Shown piece by piece: positions 17,360 through 24,951 of a stretch of 58,598 nucleotides of DNA. The notes beneath the pieces are model-generated. The model saw only the letters and a program-made list of their open reading frames with translations, was not told where the DNA came from and searched no databases. Position numbers and translations under genes: made by a program. Source of the DNA: Actinomycetota bacterium (lineage in GTDB: Bacteria; Actinomycetota; Acidimicrobiia; Acidimicrobiales; JAMCPD01); assembly GCA_023379935.1 (NCBI GenBank), contig JAMCPD010000006.1, positions 1-58,598 on the forward strand, in the 5' to 3' direction. The stretch's first letter is position 1, and every line of letters begins with the position of its first letter.

Positions 17360-18810
17360 TAAGAATAATTTATATTTAAATTTTTCTTTACCTTTAGACA
17401 TACCAACCGGTTACATCCACAACCAGATTTGCAGAACCTTGATACAGTCCTATACTTATATCGCCTGAAGCAGAAAGTGCAACTGTAACAGAGTTTGCTA
17501 CTACCTCACCTGCTACAAAGTTCAGGTTTGATACGGTTGGTTGAGATAAACCTTCAGGCCAAACAGTTATATATCCTGATGCAGTTGGATTTATAGCCGT
17601 TACGTTCACTACTACAGCTTTGGCATTAGAAGGAATAGGTCCTATACCAGCTAAGCTAAGGGTAAGTGGGGTAGAAGAGACAAGGGGAGATCCCGAACAA
17701 GGAGTCGCATAACCTACCATTGTTGCATCTCTTGTATCGCATGCTCTATATGGAGCTGTTCCTACAAAACTTACTCCAGTTGTTGAAGTAGAAAAGTACC
17801 CTGTTACATCAACGGTTACATCTGTGTTTCCGTAGAAGTTGTAGATAGATATTTCACCCGGAGATGAACCTGTAGATAAAGGCACTACAACAGCGTTTGG
17901 AACGGTTTGTCCTGCTCTAAAGTTTAGATTTGATGCGGTTGGTTGAGATAAACCTTCAGGCCAAACAGTCAGATAACCCGATGTAGTGGGATCTATTGCC
18001 GTTACGTTCAGTACTACAGCGCTAGCAGTTGTAGGAACAGGGGTTTCACCTGAAGGTAGATATGGACTGTTATACCCTGAAACTTTTATATTTAGGGTCT
18101 GTTTTGCTCCAACTGGTGATGAACCGTTTATATTGCACTGGTTTTGTAAGATTGAACTGGCTTTGGGTACTCTTGTGTCACATATTCTATAAGGGGTAAT
18201 TGGGGAAAAGGTAGCTCCACCAGAGGGTGGTCCATAGTATCCTTCAACATCAACCACAACATCTGATGAGGCATAAGAGTATATAGAGATACAGCCCGTA
18301 CACGAAGTTGTTGTACCAAGTGCAACCTCACTCAGATTGGGAACGGTTTCTCCAGATGTGTAGTTGAGCAAAGAAGCGGTAGGTTTAACTTCTCCCGCAG
18401 GCCAAACAGTCAGATAACCCGATGCAGTTGGATCTATTGCCGTTATGTTCAGTACTACAGCGCTAGCAGTTGTTGGAACAGGGGTTTCACCTGGAGCCAG
18501 ATATGGACTTTTATACCCTGAAACTTCTATATTTAGGGTCTGGTTTGCTCCAACTGGAGATGCACCGTTTATATTGCACTGGTTTTGTAAGATTGAACTG
18601 CCTTTAGGCGTTCGGCTGTCACATATTCTATAAGGAACAAGGGGATAGTAGTTCGTGCCTGTTTGAGGTGTTGAAGGAAGATAGGTATACGCCATCCAGT
18701 CAGAGGTCCCAGACGATACAGTAACGCTTACTTGTACGGTATCGGGCAAGGTTGCACCACTTGGAGCGGGTGGAGATAGGGCGCTACAAGAGGTCGTAGA
18801 AGAACAGGAA
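17360..18810 (-). repeat. ~1.45-kb near-perfect duplicate, copy 1
   Basis: Matches 21141-22591 at a constant offset of 3781 bp with only about one or two substitutions noticed. It covers the TIG and three CDTR modules of paralogue A and its 3' flank. Weaker similarity extends left to 17297, inside mihF, so the duplication boundary lies in the mihF 5' end. Confidence 0.9.
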
Positions 18811-21050
18811 ACAGAAGTTGCGGCAGTTGATCCAAACAAAACAGTTGTTCCACCTTGGGCTGTGGAAAACCCGCTGCCGGTTAGAGTTACGGTTGTACCG
18901 CCTGAGGCAGGTCCTGAAGTCGGGGAGATAGAGGAAAGGGTCGGAGCTGTTGGTACTGTTGAGAGAATAACTATATAACGATTGGTACTTCCCAGCGCCT
19001 CACAAAAACTCTGAGATGTACACGATACGCCAGAGATCCCTTCAACGCCTGAGGGAAGAGACTGAGACGACCAGGTAGAGCCGTTGTAGGAGAGGGCAAT
19101 ACCACCTGAGCTTACCACCCCCAGCGCCTCACAAAAACTCTGAGATGTACACGATACGTCAGAAAGCCCTTCAACGCCTGAGGGGAGAGATTGGGTTGAC
19201 CAAGTACTTCCCTGGTAGGTGAGGGCGACGCCAGCCGTGCTGTTATTAGCCGTGCTGTTATTCCCTACCGCCTCACAAAAGCTTTGAGATACACACGATA
19301 CGCCGTTGAGCTGCCCAACACCTGTGGGGAGAGACTGAGACGACCAAGTAGCGCCGTTGTAGGATATAGCGATGCCGGTGTAAGTGCGAGTCGAGCTGTC
19401 GTAGTTACCCCCCACCGCCTCACAAAAGCTTTGAGATGTACACGATACGCCGTTGAGCTCTCCAACACCTGAGGGGAGGGATTGTAAGGACCAAGTACTT
19501 CCCTGGTAGGAGAGGGCAACGCCCAATCCCACCGCCTCACAAAAGCTTTGAGATGTACACGATACGCTGTTGAGCCCTCCTGCAACTCCCGAGGGAAGGG
19601 ACTGAGACGACCAGGTACTGCCGTTGTAGGAAATGATGGCAGTTGCCCCGAGACCCGAGCTGCCCGACCCCACCGCCTCACAAAAGCTTGCAGATGTACA
19701 CGATACGCCGTAGAGGTCAGAAACGCCCGAGGGAAGGGACTGAGACGACCAGGTGCTGCCGTTGTAGGAGAGGAGGGCAGGACCAGTGTAATTTCCGCTG
19801 CCGTTGTAACTATTCCCCACTGCCTCACAAAAGCTTTGAGATGTACACGATACGTCGTTGAGGTAAGGAACGCCCGAGGGAAGGGACTGAGACGACCAGG
19901 TGCTGCCGTTGTAGGAAAAGAAATAATCGGTAACTTGGTAGCCATAACCTCCGCCTTGCAAATCGACCATACCCCATACTGCCTCACAAAAGCTCGCAGA
20001 TGCACACGAGACGAAAGAAACTAATGAGGCGGGACCGGACTGAGACGACCAGCTCGTGCCGTTGTAGGTGAGGGCAATACCACCCTGATTATCCACCGCC
20101 ATACAAAAGCTTGCAGATACACACGATACGGAAATGGGCGTGCTGAAGAAGGACGAAGAAGGAGAGGGAAGGGACTGAGATGACCAGGAGGTGCCGTTGT
20201 AGGAGAGGGCGACGCCACCACCCGAGCTACCGCCCCCCACCGCCTCACAAAAGCTTGTAGATACACACGATACGCCGTAGAGATCTCCAACACTTGGAGG
20301 AAGGGACTGAGACGACCAAGTACTGCCGTTGTAAGAAAGGACACCGGCAGTTGAGGTGCCGTAGTTACCCCCCACCGCCTCACAAAAGCTTTGAGATGTA
20401 CACGATACGCCGTTGAGGTAAGGAACGCCCGAGGGAAGAGACTGAGACGACCAGGTAGCGCCGTTGTAAGAAAGGGCGCCGCCGGTGTAAGTGCCGGTCG
20501 AGCTGTCGTAGTTACCCCCCACCGCCTCACAAAAGCTTTGAGATGTACACGATACGCCGTTGAGGTAATGAACGCCCGAGGGAAGGGACTCAGACGACCA
20601 AGTAGCGCCGTTGTAAGAAAGGACACCGGCAGTTGAGGTGCCGGTCGAGCTGTCGTAGTTATCCCCCACTGCCTCACAAAAGCTTTGAGATGTACACGAT
20701 ACGCCGGTGAGGGTGAGAAGGCCCGAGGGAAGTGACCCGGTATCATTGGACCATGTTGAACCACCATCAGTTGTTTCATAAACTGATGGTCCACCTACGC
20801 TGTTGCCACCTACAGCAATACAGGTAGATGAGCTCGGACATGACACAGAATTAAATTGGTCGGCAGGTGCAAGATATTTTTGTTGTATTTGCCACTGATT
20901 TCCGCCGGTGGTGCTTGCAGAAGAAAGAGCCGGGTAGGCTACATCCATTGCTAAACTTGCGACAAGTAAACCTCCTATGGTCCAAACCGCAAACAAGATG
21001 TGTACAAACGATTTTGCAATCTTTGTGAACTTATTGATATTTAGAATCAT
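17394..21050 (-). CDS. Giant secreted propeller/TIG/CDTR-module protein, paralogue A
   Basis: 1218 residues. N-terminus (MILNINKFTKIAKSFVHILF and onward) is a signal peptide ending around ALSSAS. About residues 60-680 are some fifteen 40-residue repeats built on GVSCTSQSFCEAVG ... YNGATWSSQSLPSGV, each with a C-x5-C pair likely to form a disulfide; the pattern resembles sialidase/BNR beta-propeller blades. One TIG domain (LSSISPTSGPASGG) follows, then three modules PYRICDTR/PYRACDTR ... VVLNVTAI ... GYLTVWP ... NLNF ... VDVTGYF. No anchor or catalytic motif is seen. RBS GGAGGG lies 6 nt before ATG 21050, and an upstream 17-codon leader overlaps the start as ATGA. Role inferred: exported surface or matrix protein. 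Confidence 0.85.
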   Translation of the reverse strand: MILNINKFTKIAKSFVHILFAVWTIGGLLVASLAMDVAYPALSSASTTGGNQWQIQQKYLAPADQFNSVSCPSSSTCIAVGGNSVGGPSVYETTDGGSTWSNDTGSLPSGLLTLTGVSCTSQSFCEAVGDNYDSSTGTSTAGVLSYNGATWSSESLPSGVHYLNGVSCTSQSFCEAVGGNYDSSTGTYTGGALSYNGATWSSQSLPSGVPYLNGVSCTSQSFCEAVGGNYGTSTAGVLSYNGSTWSSQSLPPSVGDLYGVSCVSTSFCEAVGGGSSGGGVALSYNGTSWSSQSLPSPSSSFFSTPISVSCVSASFCMAVDNQGGIALTYNGTSWSSQSGPASLVSFVSCASASFCEAVWGMVDLQGGGYGYQVTDYFFSYNGSTWSSQSLPSGVPYLNDVSCTSQSFCEAVGNSYNGSGNYTGPALLSYNGSTWSSQSLPSGVSDLYGVSCTSASFCEAVGSGSSGLGATAIISYNGSTWSSQSLPSGVAGGLNSVSCTSQSFCEAVGLGVALSYQGSTWSLQSLPSGVGELNGVSCTSQSFCEAVGGNYDSSTRTYTGIAISYNGATWSSQSLPTGVGQLNGVSCVSQSFCEAVGNNSTANNSTAGVALTYQGSTWSTQSLPSGVEGLSDVSCTSQSFCEALGVVSSGGIALSYNGSTWSSQSLPSGVEGISGVSCTSQSFCEALGSTNRYIVILSTVPTAPTLSSISPTSGPASGGTTVTLTGSGFSTAQGGTTVLFGSTAATSVSCSSTTSCSALSPPAPSGATLPDTVQVSVTVSSGTSDWMAYTYLPSTPQTGTNYYPLVPYRICDSRTPKGSSILQNQCNINGASPVGANQTLNIEVSGYKSPYLAPGETPVPTTASAVVLNITAIDPTASGYLTVWPAGEVKPTASLLNYTSGETVPNLSEVALGTTTSCTGCISIYSYASSDVVVDVEGYYGPPSGGATFSPITPYRICDTRVPKASSILQNQCNINGSSPVGAKQTLNIKVSGYNSPYLPSGETPVPTTASAVVLNVTAIDPTTSGYLTVWPEGLSQPTASNLNFRAGQTVPNAVVVPLSTGSSPGEISIYNFYGNTDVTVDVTGYFSTSTTGVSFVGTAPYRACDTRDATMVGYATPCSGSPLVSSTPLTLSLAGIGPIPSNAKAVVVNVTAINPTASGYITVWPEGLSQPTVSNLNFVAGEVVANSVTVALSASGDISIGLYQGSANLVVDVTGWYV

Positions 21051-21100
21051 TCAAACCCTCCTATTCGTAAAGATACAGTTAATTTTGGTGGATTAGGCAT
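21047..21100 (-). CDS. 17-residue leader peptide made from the mihF 5' end
   Basis: ATG 21100 starts MPNPPKLTVSLRIGGFE, whose first eight residues equal MihF. Its TGA overlaps the giant-gene ATG (ATGA), and the GGAGGG ribosome-binding site for the giant gene lies inside it. TATACT is 6 nt before the ATG. This is therefore a copied mihF promoter and start fused to the giant gene through a coupled mini-frame. Translation is inferred from the geometry only. Confidence 0.55.
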   Translation of the reverse strand: MPNPPKLTVSLRIGGFE

Positions 21101-21106
21101 AAGAAA

Positions 21107-21112
21107 AGTATA
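21107..21112 (-). promoter_or_regulatory. -10 element copied from mihF, driving paralogue A
   Basis: TATACT with 6 nt to the leader ATG, inside a stretch (21078-21180) homologous to the mihF 5' region at 17297-17399. A leaderless transcript starting at the leader ATG is expected. Confidence 0.5.
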
Positions 21113-21140
21113 GAACTTTTTGAACTTAGGAGGAAATTTC

Positions 21141-22591
21141 TAAGAATAATTTATATTTAAATTTTTCTTTACCTTTAGACATACCAACCGGTTACATCCA
21201 CAACCAGATTTGCAGAACCTTGATACAGTCCTATACTTATATCGCCTGAAGCAGAAAGTGCAACTGTAACAGAGTTTGCTACTACCTCACCTGCTACAAA
21301 GTTCAGGTTTGATACGGTTGGTTGAGATAAACCTTCAGGCCAAACAGTTATATATCCTGATGCAGTTGGATTTATAGCCGTTACGTTCACTACTACAGCT
21401 TTGGCATTAGAAGGAATAGGTCCTATACCAGCTAAGCTAAGGGTAAGTGGGGTAGAAGAGACAAGGGGAGATCCCGAACAAGGAGTCGCATAACCTACCA
21501 TTGTTGCATCTCTTGTATCGCATGCTCTATATGGAGCTGTTCCTACAAAACTTACTCCAGTTGTTGAAGTAGAAAAGTACCCTGTTACATCAACGGTTAC
21601 ATCTGTGTTTCCGTAGAAGTTGTAGATAGATATTTCACCCGGAGATGAACCTGTAGATAAAGGCACTACAACAGCGTTTGGAACGGTTTGTCCTGCTCTA
21701 AAGTTTAGATTTGATGCGGTTGGTTGAGATAAACCTTCAGGCCAAACAGTCAGATAACCCGATGTAGTGGGATCTATTGCCGTTACGTTCAGTACTACAG
21801 CGCTAGCAGTTGTAGGAACAGGGGTTTCACCTGAAGGTAGATATGGACTGTTATACCCTGAAACTTTTATATTTAGGGTCTGTTTTGCTCCAACTGGTGA
21901 TGAACCGTTTATATTGCACTGGTTTTGTAAGATTGAACTGGCTTTGGGTACTCTTGTGTCACATATTCTATAAGGGGTAATTGGGGAAAAGGTAGCTCCA
22001 CCAGAGGGTGGTCCATAGTATCCTTCAACATCAACCACAACATCTGATGAGGCATAAGAGTATATAGAGATACAGCCCGTACACGAAGTTGTTGTACCAA
22101 GTGCAACCTCACTCAGATTGGGAACGGTTTCTCCAGATGTGTAGTTGAGCAAAGAAGCGGTAGGTTTAACTTCTCCCGCAGGCCAAACAGTCAGATAACC
22201 CGATGCAGTTGGATCTATTGCCGTTATGTTCAGTACTACAGCGCTAGCAGTTGTTGGAACAGGGGTTTCACCTGGAGCCAGATATGGACTTTTATACCCT
22301 GAAACTTCTATATTTAGGGTCTGGTTTGCTCCAACTGGAGATGCACCGTTTATATTGCACTGGTTTTGTAAGATTGAACTGCCTTTAGGCGTTCGGCTGT
22401 CACATATTCTATAAGGAACAAGGGGATAGTAGTTCGTGCCTGTTTGAGGTGTTGAAGGAAGATAGGTATATGCCATCCAGTCAGAGGTCCCAGACGATAC
22501 AGTAACGCTTACTTGTACGGTATCGGGCAAGGTTGCACCACTTGGAGCGGGTGGAGATAGGGCGCTACAAGAGGTCGTAGAAGAACAGGAA
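21141..22591 (-). repeat. ~1.45-kb near-perfect duplicate, copy 2
   Basis: Partner of 17360-18810. It covers the 3' part of paralogue B plus flank. Identity drops just past the end, where the TIG domain starts to differ and the propeller repeats are clearly diverged, a mosaic typical of gene conversion or a recent recombination. Confidence 0.9.
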
Positions 22592-24804
22592 ACAGATGTT
22601 GCGGCAGTTGATCCAAACAAAACAGTTGTTCCACCTTGGGCAGTTGAAAAACCGGTACCGGTTAGAGTTACGGTTGTACCACCTGCGGCAGGTCCTGAAG
22701 TCGGAGAGATAGAGGAAAGGGTCGGAGCTGATGTTGGGGCTGATGTTGGGGCTGTTGAGAGAATAACTATATAACGATTGGTACTTCCTACCGCCTCACA
22801 AAAGGTAGAAGACACACACGATACGTCGGAAAGAGAAGAGATTCCCGAGGGAAGAGGCTCAGACGACCAAGTAGCGCCATTGTAGGAAAGAGCATTAGCT
22901 GTCATTGAGACACCGGAGGAGATATTATTTCCTACCGCTTCACAAAAGTCACTCGAGGATCCGGATCCAGATACGCATGACACGGAATTGAGTGGAGAAA
23001 CCCCCGATGGCAAGGTTTGGATTGACCATGTACTGCCGTTGTAGACGGTGGCAGCACCGGTTGTAGTTCCAGTTGAACTGTTATAGTGATTCCCAACCGC
23101 TTCACAGAAGGTCTGAGACACACAGGATATTCCCGAAAGAGAAGAGATCCCCGATGGCAAGGTTTGGATTGACCATGTACTGCCGTTGTAGGTGACGCCA
23201 ATCGTAGTGGAAGTGTTGGCATAGTTATTACCCACTGCCTCACAGAAGGTCTGAGACACACAGGAGATGGCGTTGAGATAAGAAACCCCCGTTGGAAGTG
23301 TCTGGGTTGACCATGTGCTGCCGTTGTAAGCAGCAGCTACAGGGGTAGGCGAGGTACCCGAGTTGGCACCCACCGCTTCACAGAAGGTCTGAGACACACA
23401 TGATACACTGTTTAGCACGGGAACTCCCGATGGCAGAGTCTGGGTTGACCATGTGCTGCCGTTGTAGACGGTGGCGATAGGGGTAACGGTTTGGCCGGGC
23501 AGACTGTAGGCAGCCCCTAACGCTACACAAAATGCTGTAGATATGCATGACACAGAGATAATAAGAGAAACCCCCGTTGGCAAAGTCTGGGTTGACCATG
23601 TGCTGCCGTTGTAGACGGTTAATGAGGCAGATCCTCCCGCCTCACAGAAGGTCTGAGTTGCACATGCTATTCCGTATAAAGAGAGCAGCCCTTGTGGTAG
23701 AGTCTGTGCTGACCAGGTAGTTCCGTCGTATCCAATAGCGACACCGGTCCCCGTTGCCTCACAGAAGGTCTGAGATACACATGAGAGCCCAAAAAGAGCG
23801 GATAGCCCCGATGGAACGGTTTGAGACGACCAAGTACTGCCGTTATATCCAACAGCAACATCTGTCAATTGACCGGTTGAACCATTGTAGTTGTACCCCA
23901 CCGCCTCACAAAACTCACCCGACGATCCGGACCCGGATGTACATGACACACTGTCAAGGGAAGAAACCCCCGTCGGAAGTGTTTGGGTTGACCATGTGCT
24001 GCCGTTATAAACAACGGTAGTCGGAGTGTTATTAGTGAAATCATCCCCAACCGCCTCACAAAAGGTAGAAGACACACACGATACGCCGGAAAGAGAAGAG
24101 ATTCCCGACGGAGAGGTCTGTGTTAGCCAGCCGGTGCCGTTGTAGGTGATAAGAGTAGTACTGCCCACCGCCTCACAGAAGGTCTGAGATACACATGAGA
24201 TACCATTGAGAACGCTAACTCCGGCTGGGGCGGTCTGAGACGACCAAGTACTGCCGTTGTAGGTGATAAGAGTAGTACTGCCCACCGCCTCACAGAAGGT
24301 CTGAGATACACATGAGATCCCAAAAAGACCGGGAATCCCCGATGGAACGGTCTGAGACGACCATGTAGTGCCGTTATATCCAACAGCAATACCGGTTGAG
24401 TTGGCATAGTCGCTTCCCACCGCCTCACAAAAGGTTTGAGATACACACGATATGCCGGAAAGAACACCAATAAGCGAAGGGGAGATAGAAGCCGTACTGT
24501 TTGACCAGGAGGTTCCTCCATCAGTTGTTTCATAAACTGCCGGTCCACCTACGCTGTTGTCGCCGACAGCAAAACAGACAGATGAGCTCGGACATGACAC
24601 GGAATTGAAATTGTTGACAGGTGCAAGATAGCTTTGTTGTATTTGCCACTGATTTCCACCGGTGGAGCCGGCAGAAGAAAGAGCCGTGTAAGCTACATTC
24701 ATTGCTAAACTTGCGACAAGTAAACCTCCCACAATCCAAACCGCACACAAGATATGTACAAACGATCTTCCAATTTTTGTGAACTTATTGATATCTTGAA
24801 TCAT
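21175..24804 (-). CDS. Giant secreted propeller/TIG/CDTR-module protein, paralogue B
   Basis: 1209 residues from ATG 24804 (MIQDINKFTKIGRSFVHIL, signal peptide), supported by AGGAGGG just upstream; an in-frame ATG at 24849 adds 15 unlikely residues. The propeller region uses the same unit as paralogue A but with its own consensus (GISCVSQTFCEAVG ... YNGSTWSTQTLPTGV), keeping the C-x5-C pair in each repeat. The linker contains a short duplicated APTSAPT. TIG and the three CDTR modules are identical to paralogue A almost to the base. The two genes are tandem with 124 bp between them. Function unknown; presumed extracellular. Confidence 0.85.
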   Translation of the reverse strand: MIQDINKFTKIGRSFVHILCAVWIVGGLLVASLAMNVAYTALSSAGSTGGNQWQIQQSYLAPVNNFNSVSCPSSSVCFAVGDNSVGGPAVYETTDGGTSWSNSTASISPSLIGVLSGISCVSQTFCEAVGSDYANSTGIAVGYNGTTWSSQTVPSGIPGLFGISCVSQTFCEAVGSTTLITYNGSTWSSQTAPAGVSVLNGISCVSQTFCEAVGSTTLITYNGTGWLTQTSPSGISSLSGVSCVSSTFCEAVGDDFTNNTPTTVVYNGSTWSTQTLPTGVSSLDSVSCTSGSGSSGEFCEAVGYNYNGSTGQLTDVAVGYNGSTWSSQTVPSGLSALFGLSCVSQTFCEATGTGVAIGYDGTTWSAQTLPQGLLSLYGIACATQTFCEAGGSASLTVYNGSTWSTQTLPTGVSLIISVSCISTAFCVALGAAYSLPGQTVTPIATVYNGSTWSTQTLPSGVPVLNSVSCVSQTFCEAVGANSGTSPTPVAAAYNGSTWSTQTLPTGVSYLNAISCVSQTFCEAVGNNYANTSTTIGVTYNGSTWSIQTLPSGISSLSGISCVSQTFCEAVGNHYNSSTGTTTGAATVYNGSTWSIQTLPSGVSPLNSVSCVSGSGSSSDFCEAVGNNISSGVSMTANALSYNGATWSSEPLPSGISSLSDVSCVSSTFCEAVGSTNRYIVILSTAPTSAPTSAPTLSSISPTSGPAAGGTTVTLTGTGFSTAQGGTTVLFGSTAATSVSCSSTTSCSALSPPAPSGATLPDTVQVSVTVSSGTSDWMAYTYLPSTPQTGTNYYPLVPYRICDSRTPKGSSILQNQCNINGASPVGANQTLNIEVSGYKSPYLAPGETPVPTTASAVVLNITAIDPTASGYLTVWPAGEVKPTASLLNYTSGETVPNLSEVALGTTTSCTGCISIYSYASSDVVVDVEGYYGPPSGGATFSPITPYRICDTRVPKASSILQNQCNINGSSPVGAKQTLNIKVSGYNSPYLPSGETPVPTTASAVVLNVTAIDPTTSGYLTVWPEGLSQPTASNLNFRAGQTVPNAVVVPLSTGSSPGEISIYNFYGNTDVTVDVTGYFSTSTTGVSFVGTAPYRACDTRDATMVGYATPCSGSPLVSSTPLTLSLAGIGPIPSNAKAVVVNVTAINPTASGYITVWPEGLSQPTVSNLNFVAGEVVANSVTVALSASGDISIGLYQGSANLVVDVTGWYV

Positions 24805-24826
24805 CCAAACCCTCCTATATGTAAAC

Positions 24827-24883
24827 TTACAGCTTAGACTTGGATCCACACATACGGTCCGGGTACTTTACACTTTTAGGCAT
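24827..24883 (-). CDS. 18-residue putative leader peptide of paralogue B
   Basis: ATG 24883 encodes MPKSVKYPDRMCGSKSKL then TAA, ending 22 nt before the paralogue B ATG. It begins MP like MihF and its surrounding bases (AGGCAT followed by AGTATA on the plus strand) match the mihF start region, but the coding part has diverged and the ATGA coupling is lost. Confidence 0.4.
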   Translation of the reverse strand: MPKSVKYPDRMCGSKSKL

Positions 24884-24889
24884 AGAACA

Positions 24890-24895
24890 AGTATA
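24890..24895 (-). promoter_or_regulatory. Third TATACT-N6-ATG cassette, upstream of paralogue B
   Basis: TATACT lies 6 nt before the leader ATG at 24883, the same geometry as at mihF and paralogue A, in a short stretch of recognisable similarity. Likely promoter of paralogue B. Confidence 0.45.
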
Positions 24896-24951
24896 TCAGT
24901 TTTCTAAATTTCCCAGTTTTCTAAATTTCCAGTATGGCTGAACCAATACGC

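Noticed and set aside
18960-20700. Regularly spaced identical words that look CRISPR-like
   Set aside because: Units are about 120 bp or more, in-frame and protein-coding; no short repeat/spacer structure.
19265-20794. Long minus-strand frames of 246 and 257 codons, rich in Arg/Pro/Leu, and a 158-codon plus frame
   Set aside because: They are alternative-frame shadows of the repeated propeller sequence of paralogue A; the periodic DNA keeps other frames open too.
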